DNA of 64,000 nucleotides from Lactarius indigo (lineage: Eukaryota; Basidiomycota; Agaricomycetes; Russulales; Russulaceae). Location: the NCBI GenBank assembly GCA_025766275.1, contig JAFKAC010000081.1, positions 124,001 through 188,000 of the forward strand. Direction: 5' to 3'. This document shows positions 27,891 to 40,769 of this stretch, one piece after another (the stretch's first letter is position 1; every line of letters starts with the position of its first letter). The notes beneath the pieces are model-generated. The model was not told the DNA's origin, made no database searches, and saw only the letters and a program-made list of their open reading frames with translations. The position numbers and the translations under genes are program-made.

Positions 27891-29850
27891 GTACTTATTC
27901 CGTGCCCATAGGACATTATCGCGCCTTAATGATTTCCTGAACAGGTCTCTCCAACGAATATGCATCCGCCATTCCGTTTAACGCTCAAGACCCCTGACGA
28001 ACCTGGGTTTTGTTGGAACGCGTGCAGATGTACAGTATGCAGGAAGCATGGGCCGTTTTGGGGATCGTGCGAGAACAGTGTTGGCTAGACGAAATCTTGA
28101 ATAGAATCGCCTGGATGTCCGAGGTCGTTCCAGGGCCTCCAGTAGGCGACATTCTGAGGCGGAGGTAACCGAAGAAGAATTAAGGGCGCTTCTCTCGGGT
28201 CGGCGCTCACCCTTCTTTTACCTGCCTTTTGTCTGACGCACTACTAGTGGTGTCAGGTGGATGCAAATGGTCATTAGAATGCAAATTTTAAAAATGGCCT
28301 CAGATCACCCTCTTCCCGTGGTCCTTTCTGCCCCAAAAAAATACAGTAGGTATAGTAGGATCTATAGATATGAGATCACAATAAAAGATAAAAATCTATG
28401 GAGAATTTCGACTACAATGCGACAAGGAAGAGGGGGGAGTCATGAAAAGTAATGGCCCAGACCACCAGATCCCAACGATCTTGGTAAATGACATGAAGAT
28501 CTGTTGGAATAGAGGGTTAGAATATGGTACTAGGAGCACCTATGATAAATTTGGGGTGATATTATGCATGCGATAGAGTTGTATCACCTTGGGAGTCTCT
28601 TGGAGTGATACTGCGTGACTAAGTTTGCATTGGGGGGTGAAGTCGGACGTGCTCACTAGGAGCTAGAAAAAAAATAAGCAAAAATCACCATTGAATAGGA
28701 TATCCATTCTTCTATTAGTATGTACAATATAAAGTAGCTACGATGTGTTGTTGAAGCTACAGAAAATAAAAAGTCGATTTTTGCATAGGTACTACCACAC
28801 TAGTATCAGGCACTTATACTCCTCATTTCATACCAGTCAATGTTTATGTTGCACCCGCAGCTGTCGTGCTCCCCGAGCGCCCGTCCATGCCAGGAATGGT
28901 CAATATCTCCGTGCTATTGAACGGACCGGCAGCAACAGTCGAGGTGTAGGGCGCGATGGGCGCAAATGTTCAGAAGCCAACGCCGGAGGAAGCGGTCCGG
29001 CGTGGGGGCGCGCTTGGATTCCCAGGGAAGGTATGGGCGGCGTCTCAGACTGCGCCATAGATCCGATTCTGGATTGCCTTGCAGGTGAAAAAACTGCGAC
29101 CGGGTAATCGCCTTGGCTGAGAGGTGTGAACCTTACAGTTCGTATGAGAAGCCTGCTGGCATACAGTCGCGTGCGAGGTGTTGAAACATGGATTATCTGA
29201 GTCCATAAGCGGTAATACAGGTTTTGTTTTTAGTAACGCATATCGAAAATGCGGCGACGTTGTTTTGGGCCGCACCTTCCAGTATGAACATCCCTCTTCC
29301 GATGCGAGCGCTGGTAGTTTTCGCAATGGAATGGGGTTCTTGCAATGGCAGGTGAGTCACGTGATGACATCAGAAAAATATTGTTTTCGAACTTGAAGGT
29401 GAGAATAGGAGGACAGCAACGCACTCAGGATGTCCAGTCTCCTCGTGCCGCGCAAAATACTCCGCGGCGGCCTTGGTCGCATTGTAGCGGTGCCAGGTCC
29501 AGCTGGAGGAACCGCAGCCCACTCTGCGCAGGCGGGGCAGCCTACCTTCTCTTCGGTATTAGGTCGTCGGCGGTACCCTGAGGCCATAGGAGAGTGTGAA
29601 TATTTGTATACGATCCATTGGCACAATGAACATAGGGAGATGGAAGGGGTGTCACGGTCAATGATGGGGTAATAAGAAGCTGTCCCGGCATGGGCAAAGG
29701 CGTGGGGGTCAGACTTGTACTGTACATATTCATTTCGACGTGCCGCTGGTACTACATCGTCTGGTTACGAACTGATTCCAAACCATCAGACGCGTCCCAC
29801 GCTTAAGCGTCGCACATGTGTCGCGATCATTGATATTGAAATCTCATTCT
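27891..29850. other. Gene-free stretch upstream of NLR-2
   Basis: AT-richer sequence with no supported gene. Short ORFs such as 29430-29672 have no family likeness. Confidence 0.5.
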
Positions 29851-29856
29851 GGCTGA

Positions 29857-30015
29857 ATGCTCAACGCGTCTATCGTCGATGCACTCTCCTGTACACATTG
29901 GCGCTCGCTGGCGCCTCATGGAGAGGCGTGGCCACGAGGCAGTGTAACTGTCTGCCCAGCGTTCCTCACCTATACTCAGATCATCCTCGGTTCCTCCATA
30001 GTCGCTACTCCTCCC
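29857..30015 (+). promoter_or_regulatory. Conserved upstream block of NLR-2
   Basis: The sequence shares phrases with the same position before NLR-3 and NLR-4: a GCGTCTATCG-like motif, a GC-rich near-palindrome (GGCGCTCGCTGGCGCC) and GGCCACGAGGC followed by GTGTA, ending just before the ATG at 30016. It probably includes the 5' UTR and part of the promoter. Confidence 0.4.
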
Positions 30016-33000
30016 ATGTCCCAGACGACTTCCGCAGGCGAATCTTCCTCACACTTCCAAGACATTTTCAACGCTGCCTTAAAGTCATACCAAAAGCAGA
30101 CCAAGAAGGATCTTATCGCACATCCGCTTGCCTCCCAATTGCAATCATGCGACTCAATCAGCGCCATCCTTGCCGTGCTTCAAGACCAAGTTCGGGAATT
30201 CGACCAAGCTCATAGTGGCGATGAGAGATTGACAAAGTGGTTGGTCCCAACCGTGAACGTCTTGTACGCGTTTTCTGCCGCCGTGTCCGAGGGCGTCGGT
30301 CTGGTAAGTCTTGAAATTTGAGCAAATGTGGACCTCTCTGATGTATATTTGCAGGTTTTTTCGCCTGCGAAAGCGATCTTTGCCGGCATCGGTGTCTTCC
30401 TTTTGGAAAGTGCCCTTTCTATTCTCTAAGTGGATTATTCTGATGCCGAGGGTCTTATAGGCTGCCAAGGATGTCGCTGCAAGCAAAGATGCTCTTGCAG
30501 AGCTCTTCGAACGGATAGGGTTCTTTTTCAACCGACTCGAAACTTACACAGAGGTGACACCAACTGCGGCGATGACAAACGTAATCACGAAGATAATGGT
30601 GGAAGTACTCACGATCTTTGGGATTGCAACGAAAGAGCTAAGGCGGGGATCAACAAGTGAGTCTATCATCCGCCGTCTATCAATCTCCACTGAAGTATGC
30701 GTAGAAAAGTTCCTGAAGAAATTGGCTGGGAAGACTGACCTGGAGGATGCGGTCAAGAAGCTAGACAGATTGACTCAAGAGGAGGCACGGATGGCGCTTG
30801 CAGAGGTCCTGAGGATCACACACAACGTCCACGACGAAGTAAAAGTCGTTGACAATAAAGTGGGGGACGTGGGCGACAAAGTGCAATGCGTTGATGATAA
30901 GGTTCAAATAGCCATTGAGGGTGCGCGACGCGTGTCTAGCTAATCGCAAATGCCTTCTAACTTTTTTTTTTTTTTTTTTCCTTTCAGATGGGAAGGAGAC
31001 GAGAGTGGTGGCGACAGAGGCGAAATCAATTATCCAGAAGACGGCAAACAACGTAGATGAACTCAAGTGTTCGTGATCTCATAACCTCGTCGTCGCTCGC
31101 TGCTCGCACTCAAACATACTCACAGGGACCCAACTAAAACAGCTTCTACGAGCGTGGCTCTCTCCCGCAGATCCGTCCACAAATCATAACATTGAGCAAA
31201 AGGCTCAACACAAGGGAACGACGGTCTGGTTCTTTCAAGGGAGTATCTTCATCGAATGGAAGTCTACTGGTTCCCTCTTGTGGATCCACGGAAAACGTGC
31301 GCATTTGTCAGCGTCTTTCACGCTCGCGCTTTCTGACAGACTCCGATTTTCGTAGCGGGCTCTGGGAAAAGCGTCATCTGGTTTGTTGTTCCTTGCTTGC
31401 TTCCGGTCGGAACTGATTTCTCGCCAGTTCTTCCGTCATTCAAGACATTATGGCTCTATGCGAAGCGGGGTCAGCAATCATGGCCTACTTTTACTTCGAT
31501 TTCAAGGATCTCAGAAAGCAAACTTGTCACGACCTGCTACTTTCTCTTGTATCCCAGCTTTCCACTCGCTCTAGTCCTTGCTGCGACATTCTTCACCACG
31601 TTTATGAAACACACGAAAATGGCACTCGACAACCGAGTGACAACACTTTGAAAGCATGCCTTAAGGAGATGCTAAGACTACTGGGACAGGGTCCACTTTT
31701 CATTGTCCTGGATGCGCTCGACGAATGTCCTGACTCGCCTGGAATTCCGTCTCCCCGTTATGAGGTCCTCCAACTGGTAAAGGAACTCGTCAACCTTGAT
31801 CTACATGGGCTTCACATTTGCGCGACCAGTCGCCCTGAAGTTGACATCCGAGCTGTCCTCGAGCCGCTTGCGTCTCGTTCGGTTTCCCTCCATGAAGAAA
31901 GTGGACAAAAATCGGACATCGCCGACTACGTTCAAAGTGTCGTAAACTCATCCCTGAGTGCGGCAATGAGGAGATGGAGAGCAGATGATAGAAATCTAGT
32001 AATAAAGACGCTGACAGAACGAGCTGATGGAATGTGAGAGCATGAAGTTATTCTATGCTAACGGCGGTTTCTCATGTTGCCATACAGGTTCAGATGGGTA
32101 TTTTGTCAGTTGGATGCGCTGCAACATTGCTTCCCACCGAACCTCCGCCAATTCCTTAATGAAATGCCTGAGTCCTTGGACGAGACATACGAGCGAATAT
32201 TGAAAGGAATCAATAAGGCTCAAAAGGATAACGCACATCGCCTTTTACAGTGCCTTGCCGTAGCCGTCCGGCCGCTTCGAATTGAGGAGCTCGCGGAACT
32301 ACTGGCGTTCGATTTTCAAGCGTCGAGCTCGGGAGGGATTCCGAAGTTGAAGGAGGACTGGCGGTGGGACGACCAAGAGGAAGCTGTACTTTCGACATGT
32401 TCAAGTTTGATCGCCATCGTCCCTCGAGGTCGTTCGCGGGTGGTGCAATTCTCTCACTTTTCGGTGAAGGAGTACCTTACGTCGGCTCGTTTGGCACAAT
32501 CTCAAGGCGATGTTTCACGATTTCATGTCGATCTCGAGGCTGCGCATACTATTCTGGCGCAGGCGTGCTTGGGGACGCTACTCCGGCTTGATGAAGATGC
32601 TGATGCCAATGTGTTTCCTCTGGTGATATACTCTGCTCAGCACTGGGTTGACCATGCACGATTCGAGAAAGTGTCATCACGCGTACGGGATGGGATGTAT
32701 GACCTATTTGACAGCTCCAAGCCACACTTCGCAGCGTGGCTCCGGGTGTATGACGTGGACACAGACTGGGACCTCTTCTCGCACTCGCAGCCACAGGGTG
32801 TTGGTTCCCCGCTTTACTATGCCGCATTCTATGGACTTTATGACTTGACCGAACGTTTGATTATGAAGCATCCGGAACAAGTAAATGCGAGTGGCGGCCG
32901 CATCGTAGCTCCGCTTCCGGCAGCTTTGCACAATGGACACTTCGGTGTCGCGAGTTTACTCCACAAGCATGGTGCAGACGCGAATGTCCGAGGGGACTAC

Positions 33001-33501
33001 GACAGGACTCCGCTGTACACTGCGTCGATCGATGGACGCGTCGACATCATGCAGTGGCTACTCAGTCACGGTGCAGATGTAAATGCTTGGAAACGCGACC
33101 GCCACACACCACTCCACATAGCAGTATTTTATAGGCATCTCGACGCTGTCCTAGTGCTGCTTGAGCACAACGCAGACGTCAACTTGCGGAATTCCTACGG
33201 CCGGACTCCATTGCTCAACACCATAACCTACTCTGATTATCAAGACGGAAAGGTCAGCGTCGTGCAGCGACTACTGGAACACGGGGCGGACCCAAACGCA
33301 TGCGACGACAACCACTCGACTTCGTTACATCATGCCTCGTCCCGGGGGTTGCTCGAGGTCGTTCGAGTGCTACTCAGTTACGGAGCGGATGTGGATGGGA
33401 GAGATGGGGAGGGAAGGACGCCATTCCAAGTGGCCTCGTCAAACGGGCACCATGAAGTGACGAAACTACTGTTAAAACACGGTGCTGTGACTCTGCCGTA
33501 G
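30016..33501 (+). CDS. NLR-2: Goodbye-NACHT-ankyrin protein with a damaged intron donor
   Basis: Nine exons can be aligned with NLR-3: 30016-30303, 30355-30405, 30461-30656, 30705-30920, 30988-31068, 31126-31296, 31356-31380, 31428-32033 and 32088-33501 (1015 residues). The N-terminus (ALKSYQKQTKKDL, HPLASQLQSCDS, AILAVLQDQ) fits the fungal STAND Goodbye domain. A short linker of about three heptads precedes NACHT: Walker A GKPGSGKS is formed across the intron at 31297-31355, Walker B is FIVLDALDEC, then HICATSRPEVDIRAVL. Ankyrin repeats fill the last 270 residues. The second intron starts GAAAGT where NLR-3 and NLR-4 have GCAAGT. Using the nearby GT shifts the frame, so the gene may be dead or mis-spliced. 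A run of 18 T lies in the intron at 30962. Confidence 0.75.
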
Positions 33502-33748
33502 TTAATATTCGTTCACGTTTCAGCTATCGACACGGGGAAATCTATTACTGTAATACCAGAAGTCTTTGTGCTATCATAGATGAAGCGGGAAGTGGCGCCG
33601 CTAATGCCTGAGGCTTGAGGGGCCGACGAGTCGATGAGCCTCACAGAATATGTACTCCCCTGCCATCAACATCCGTATCCGACCCCATGCGGAGAAGCGC
33701 AACTCGCATACCGGCCACGTTTCACATAATTTATTGACACAGGCACAC

Positions 33749-34770
33749 TCATTTGCGCTTTGCGAGCACCTTCGTGACGGCAGCCTTGATGACGCTAACT
33801 GCGCGCTTGCACTCCTTGTGCGACAGCATCGTCGTGATGGCAAGCTGGATGATCGGATGTACCGCGATGAGCTCTTGACCACGCAGCCGCGGCGCGCGTA
33901 CGGTCCACACGCCCACCTCATATACGATATCCATATCCTGCAGCATGCTCTCCTCGCCCGTTATATCAAACGACGGTGCTGAGCGCGGCACAGGGGTCGT
34001 GGGTATCGGAGGCCTGGCAGACGCGGATGCGGACGGCTTCGCCACAGAACGCAGGTGGACGTGGACGATCGGCGACGTGGGATGCGAGGGAATTGTGATG
34101 ACCTCAACCCAGTCAAGAAGGCTTGGGTCGCACCCACGTCCTCTTGCAACATGCTCAGGACCGGCGGCTTACTCCGCAGGATGTTGATCCCCTCCGAGGC
34201 GGAGACCGCTGGGACTGCTGCGGAGAAGATCATTGACATCACACGGACGCACTAATCGCACCATAAAATCCAAGAGGTCCACAGCTACTGACACCATATT
34301 TGTAAAGGGTCCCTATCGCGTCTATCTAGATAGTTTCGTTGCCGGCGAGACCCGTGTAGTTGTGGCCGGAAGATTGAGGTCCCGCTTGCCCGCATTGGCG
34401 AGTTTTCTCCTGGGGCCATTTTCACCAGAGATCACAGAGTTCAGAGGCGAGATCGCATTGTTCATCTAGAGTGAAAGGGGCACCTAGGTCCATTCAACCA
34501 CGAGCTGACATCAACCACCTGTCGCGTCAGACGTTGGTCAATGTGGGCCAGCGGACAGACACTCAGAGGGCTGACCATTTCAGAAAATCTTTTCGCTGTT
34601 GTCTGCGCGGGTACGGAAGTCGGAATTGTAGAAGGGTGCTCGTGGCGAGGAGGACCAAGAGTATTTCTATTCTTTTTAGAAAACGGACTCTGCCTGTGTA
34701 AGAACATAGGCTAAAAATGCGAAGAGGCTCAAGCGCAGGAGCGGCTGAGCCACCGATTGTGGTAACCATA
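33749..34770 (-). pseudogene. LCB1-like decayed copy 2
   Basis: The minus strand encodes SAPSFDITGEESMLQD, ELIAVHPIIQLAITTMLSHK and VIKAAVTKVLAKRK, the C-terminus of LCB1. Next to it are SEGINILRSKPPVLSMLQED (about 34180) and N-terminal traces (RVRFLKRIEILLVLLATSTL, about 34640). Internal parts are missing. The relation to NLR-2 is the same as that of copy 1 to NLR-1. Confidence 0.65.
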
Positions 34771-35507
34771 GTTGGGGTAGAGCATAAGGTTGAGTGACGT
34801 GGGTCTCTCGACTGAGTTGGTCGCGTTCTACGTACGTCTTTGAGTGCCTCTCTCTCTTTTCGGAATTTGGGTATTTGTATTTACTTGTACTTTATTTGTA
34901 ATTGTCCGCCACAAACGCTGTATGCTATCTATTCTCGAGTTGGCATTGTGACCGGCATTGATCCTGGCATTGACGCCACTAATGTGCGCACAGTGTTTTC
35001 GTATATGTTTTTGTTGTGGAGAACAGTGCTAGGTACGCTTGGATATATCTCTGAGAGTCTGAGCGCTGATCGATGATCATTGGTCACGTTGCTTGAGAAG
35101 GCCCTTCTTATCATATGCGCGTCCACGTCATGCGATAAAATTGTCGGTACCCCGTAGGTACAGTACTGGGGGTTGCGTCTGTTCGCTTGCTATTCCGAAC
35201 GCCACGGTCTGTGCCTTCATTGCAGTAAAGCCTCATTCAATGCACCAGGGGTGTAGAGCATCTATTCACGGCCCCCATAGAGCTCAACTTATTGCATAGG
35301 CCCACGGATCACTTACAGTAATTCGGTATCTCCGACAGGGTTCTTTGTCTTCTCGTCAATAGGGACCAAATTACGCGTCGTTTATTTCTATCTTTTGAAT
35401 CTCTCCACGTCACGATGAGCTATCCGATCTCGCCCAGTCGCTGATATAAATGTCCTATATCCGCTGAAACTGATACTGTGGAAGTTTCCCTTAACTAACA
35501 CGGCCCA
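34771..35507. other. Spacer before the FAD oxidase gene
   Basis: The left part resembles 17480-17860. Nearer the FAD oxidase, no gene; probable promoter region. A clear TATA box was not identified. Confidence 0.45.
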
Positions 35508-37490
35508 ATGTTGGGGACCTCTTTTCTTGGGAGCACTTTCCTTGCTGCCTCCGTGCTATGCCAGCAGTTTCCTGTGACCAAATACAAGGGCACATGCCAA
35601 AATATAGAGGCGACCATCTCCTCCGCCTCACAAGTATTCTATCCAGGTGGGTCATCATGCCATATTATTGGCCGTCTTAATAAGAGTCCAACCACCATAA
35701 ATGATGCCGGGCCCACAGGATCGCAGGTGTTCGAAGCAGATATTTCTCACTGGGCTAACTCGAGTTCTCAACTATCCGCCTGTTCTGTTGAACCGGGAAC
35801 GCCCCAGGACGTCGGCCTAATCGCAAGTGCCATCATCGTCTATCCCCGCCATCAGACTGACGTTACTCTCCGTGAACGCCGCAGCTTCGCGAACTTGCCT
35901 CGACGCGCACGCCATTCGCAGTCAAGGGCGCTGGGCACTCTCTCAATCTCGGGTTCTCGTCTACCCTCGGTGTACAGATCTCTCTGACACGCTTTAACGA
36001 CATCGTCATCAATGAGGATTCTGAGACAGTCGTGATCGGGGCAGGTCTCACCTGGACGGATGTGTACGTGTCCCTCATCCCCAAGGGTATCAATGTCGTC
36101 GGTGGTCGACTGAATGGCGTCGGGGTTTCGGGTTTGACGCTTGGGGGAGGTAAGCATTTTGCCTGACTCCTAGGTACACGACGCAGATTCGAAACTATGC
36201 TCGCCTGACAGGATACTCTTGGAAGACGAACCAATTTGGTCTCACATTAGACACCGTGACCGAGTTTGAGCTCGTATTGCCAACTGGAGAGGTGACAATC
36301 GTGACTGAGAAACATGAAGATCTTTGGTTTGGGCTTAGGGTATGTCCCGACCAGGGCTACGGTGGCAGGATAGCGAACTCACTGGCGCTTTGTTGGTTAG
36401 GGTGGACTCAACAATTATGTGAGTTCGCCTAATGGTTAATTCCCGCAAGACTAAATGAGTACGTCGACCAGGGGATCGTCACGAAGTTCACCCTGAAATC
36501 ACATAAGCAGCCAGATATTTGGGTGCGTAAATACTTCTTCCGCGGAAGTGGTACCCTAACGGTGTATGTGGTAGGCTGCCCTGATCAACTTTGTTGGAGA
36601 TCAGGTGGACGGGGCTCAAAAGGCTTTCTCCAAGTTCCTCTCTGAGCCACACGACCACAAAGCGGCACAACTGGGAGAGTTTGTCTATGCCAACGGCACG
36701 GTAAGCCTGCCAACTTTCTTCATCGCAACCTGATTGTAGGATCCAAGTAGCTAGTATTTGGTATTTCGTTGTTTTATGACGGACCAGAACCTCCTCTGGG
36801 TCTGTACGACGAGTTGTTGAACCTACCAAGCACTTCCAAGTCCATCATCGAGGGTTCCTTCGTCGATTTCGTTGCGGGTCAATTCCTCCCTCTATTTGAA
36901 CGGTAAAGTAAACCACAGCTTGCGTGCGAATTTCAGTTTTCGTTTACATGCTCGTGCAGAGGTTACTTTGGTAGTTTCCCCATGCTGCACTACACAGAGC
37001 CCATCATGAACGCGCTCAAGAACGAGACCGAGGTATGTTACTGGGGTAGTATTTCTTCACGTTAACATGTCGTTCACCCTCGTTCGTTATACAGTTCTAC
37101 GGCAAGAAATTGAGCCATTATGACCCGAGCGCATTGGTCGTTTATACTCTTGATCCTTTCGAGTCTGACTTATTCACACACGGAAGTCCATCTGCTTATC
37201 CTCCCGACCGCACTCGGCCCGTCTATCCATCGGGCATATACTACGGGTGGACTCATGAGTCGGCCGACAAGCACATGGCTGAGGCCATGCGCACATCGAC
37301 CGCGACGCTGGAAAGAGCCGGAATCCAAGACGGCCAGAAGTTGGAGAATGCGGCGGCCTACGTGAACTATGCGATATCTGGGACGCCGCTGGAAAATATG
37401 TATGGTGGAAACTTGCCGCGGTTGCGCAGAATCAAAGAGAAGTATGACCCTAAGGATGTGATGGGCCTCGCAGGTGGATGGAAGTTCTGA
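35508..37490 (+). CDS. Secreted FAD-linked oxidase (FAD_binding_4 / BBE-like)
   Basis: Ten exons give an unbroken 483-residue protein: 35508-35646, 35719-35822, 35885-36149, 36212-36339, 36401-36418, 36472-36522, 36575-36700, 36751-36902, 36960-37032 and 37095-37490. A signal peptide is likely (LGTSFLGSTFLAASVLC). The FAD domain has TPFAVKGAGHSLNLGFSS, whose His is the usual covalent FAD site, then VVIGAGLTWTDVY and GVGVSGLTLGGGYSW. No Cys is seen in the second motif, so the flavin is probably bound once only. The C-terminal berberine-bridge segment is YVNYAISGTPL...RLRRIKEKYDP. Such enzymes oxidise alcohols, sugars or secondary metabolites with O2; the substrate is unknown. The intron at 35823-35884 is GC-AG, and the fifth exon has only 18 nt. 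Confidence 0.85.
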
Positions 37491-40400
37491 GAACTGTGTA
37501 CTCTTTTTATTATTTCTGATCGTCCCATACGTACGGCGCCCTTTAAAGACCACCATTGGTCTCTTCCCAGTAGTTTGTTTTGTTATATGATGAGTCTCCG
37601 TTTTTTTACTACTAGTAGATTCTAATGCCCTAGGCGTAATTAGCTTGTGCACTTACCGCGAAAGAAGCCCTTCCAGACCCGATCGTACGCATCTATCATA
37701 AGCTTCCGAACGGAGGGTAGTTGGCCTCCATCTCGTACTAGTGGTTGCCTGCCTTGCCCTAACTTGATGAACCTGACTAGTGAACACCTCAGAGCCAGGC
37801 TCACCAATGGTAAGCGCCTGTCGCATTTCCATACAATGTCGTACCGATGTCGTACTGACAGGTAATTCTGAGACTTTCACCCAATGCAGGGTATTAGGAG
37901 ATAATTTATTGTACTGAGAACAGTGCAGTGCGTTTTGTCTCGGCTCTCGGGAACAACAAGGGAAGCAATACAGGTCATGCTTCGTATATTTGGTCCCACC
38001 ATTATCACGATGGACCACGGTGGGCTGGAACACGTCGGAAGTGTACCTTTGAATACCTCTTTATATTTCCAGCGCCAAGCCGCTACCCTAGCCTGAGAAC
38101 GAAAGCGAGGGGAACTGACGGAACATGCTACAGTGCATATCAATGCACCGACCATCCGAGTCATCACCAATTCACCAGAGTAGCTCCACGTCTATGAAAT
38201 GGCAATGTACGGAGTAAACTCGGACCCAGAAACCTGTAGGCTCAGAGGAGAACGACCCTACGGCCTAAGTTTAACCAATGTAGAGCTATCGTAGAGATAC
38301 AATGCACCAGACACGTGGTATTGGTAGGATATAGTCTGGTGTGTACCCACCAGAGAAATATGACTAGCGTGCAACCGTTACACCCTATTCCAAACCACCA
38401 CAATTGAGTGCTATTTCTAGATATCTGGTGCCTTTGTGCTTTGACTGCGGCCCTAATATCATCCTCTCCTGAGGGTCGTTTCTCATTTATATACAGCGAA
38501 TCGTATATAATAACGGGCTACTTACCGGGCTTTCACAGCACTGTATGATCGTTAACGTGACAGGAACAATTTCCCTGGGTGATAGACGAGAAAGGTACCG
38601 CTACGGCGTCACACCGTCTCTGGCTCGGTTCCTGGAAGGAAGCTATAGACACCATACCTAGAACAAGCTGGAGAGCGAACACCGCCGGTGTGTTAGCAGA
38701 AAAGGTCTTCCATTTTTTCTGCCCGAATCGTATCTGGCGGGTGCATGGAAGCACCTACCCAGTTAATGTTTACTTTGTTGTCTGTACCGTGCATACTCCT
38801 TGGGCGAATTCCATCGGATCCTTATCATTGGCGCTATTCAATCACATCGATTGGGGATAAGGCGAAGAGGTGGAAAGGACGGATCCCAGAATGGTCACCT
38901 CTGGGCAATCGAAACGGACCTACTGAATGCCCTTGCTTTTGCCAGGTCATAGACCCACCGTGACCAGTAGGCATAGGTGCACCGAGCTCCGCAGGCACTT
39001 TTTCAGAGAACGAGCCCTTCGGGGCGATTTCTTATCGTGAATACGGTATTTCTCTGAGAAGCCACGGTAGTACGTGCACTAGATTTTGAAGGAATGCTTA
39101 CCCTGAGCTATGACGTAGTTGGACATAAGACGCACCTCCCATTATATGCCTGACTAGGCCTGACTCATTGTAACCCCGCTGTGAGCGCAATAGTTGCTCC
39201 AAAAAAACTGGGTGTCAAAAAGTTCAGGAGTACAGTAGCCTGAGTGTGGTCGAAGAGTGCGCCAGCAGTACGTCGGTTTACGATTTGGAGGCGGCAATTG
39301 ATGCATTGTCCCTATTCAGGCCACCCTACAACGAATAAACCAACAGAGCCGCATTACTGTAAGCCAGCCTTTGCAAGCGTGCGAAGACGATATCCGTGGA
39401 GCCGAAGAGCGTCCTCAGGAACCGTATCGGCAATGTCGGCCGCGGCCGCGAGTTAATTTGTTTGTACCTGTTTTGTCCCGCAGCTTACAATCTCGGAGTC
39501 CGTCCCGCTTTTCATCTTTAATTTCTGGCTCTCTTCCATTCCATCGAGATCTGAGAGTAGTAACGCGAAGGAGAGCTTGAAGGGCCTAGTATCTTGAGGC
39601 CTCTCATTCTATACGAGGGGCACAGGAGTTCAAGCTCAAGCTTCGAGGTTTCATTGCGCGTTCTAGATCTCAAGGGGTCACAGCGACGCATACTACGTTA
39701 GGTTGACGGGGGGATGATGTCAGGCGTAAGCGACAGCGCCTCACGCACCCGATACAGGGTACAATATGGAACCCTTAACAATCCGTGGATGGGTGTTCTT
39801 CCATTCACGGGACATGATATTTTGGTCACCAGATAACTGGGACGAAGTGATACAATACCGTCCAGCGTGGTACGTTTTGCCGCTGGAGTCAGCTCGTATT
39901 CTACCGCTTCGTATCTTCCCGCGATTCGGGTGTCCTTCCACTATCACGACATTGGCGATACCTTTCTGACGACGCTTAAGTTAGGGGGCATCACGAGATA
40001 TGGTACCCATTCCGCGGGAGGCAACCCTCATTTTCGGAACCAAAAGCATTCGTCGGGTCTGCAACATGTATGATGCGTGATAGTTCATACTGTAGGGCAT
40101 GTGCGCCAAAGAGGAAAAGAGGAATGTTCTATTTGTTAAGATAGGGGTCCAACTCGGCGTACTCATTCTATCTTATCCATCACATTTTTATGATTGCTCT
40201 TTCCCACGGAGTTATGCAGATGAATTCAGTCAACAAAGCGCCTTCCTTTTAATATTAGTTTCATCCCCACACCCCCCACTGTACATCTATGCTGAGGTGG
40301 TGCCATCATTCTTTCTGCCCTCCCCGCCTCGGCTATTCTGGGGTGGCTCGACACTGGAGCCGAGAACTTCGCCTCTGAGAATGAGCGGATCTCTTTGGGC

Positions 40401-40769
40401 CACGACGATTATCGACTTGTATGCCACAGTTCTCGCATTATCTCGCGCGCACCCCAGGTCTTGGTACCGTGTTTTCTTTGCTTTGATAACTATTGCCCAC
40501 CGCTTGTGTTTTCCCTCCTCAGTTCGCGGTAGACTTCGCTCGTCGGGACAACTCATGCACACAGATATCGGCGTGTGGCGTGCGGCCTGGCGCGATGGAC
40601 AATCTCATCTCCATCGTTAGCGATATATCCCCTCGGTCCGCCTGGTGACAGTCGATCTGGGATACCGCGGGTTTGAAAGCTTAGGTTCACACGCACGCTC
40701 TTCGCAAACAAGTGTTCTGGGAACAGCGCTAACCCTGTTTCGCCAACCCCTGGTGTTCGCATCACGACA
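37491..40769. other. Gene-poor stretch between oxidase copies
   Basis: About 3.3 kb with ORFs up to 173 codons (40099-40620), none with recognisable domains or plausible intron structure. No repeats shared with the rest of the window were noticed. Confidence 0.5.

Noticed and set aside
29357..29626. Minus-strand stretch reading YNATKAAAEYF, like a short-chain dehydrogenase active site
   Set aside because: Only this one motif fits; flanks show no Rossmann fold and the frame is short.
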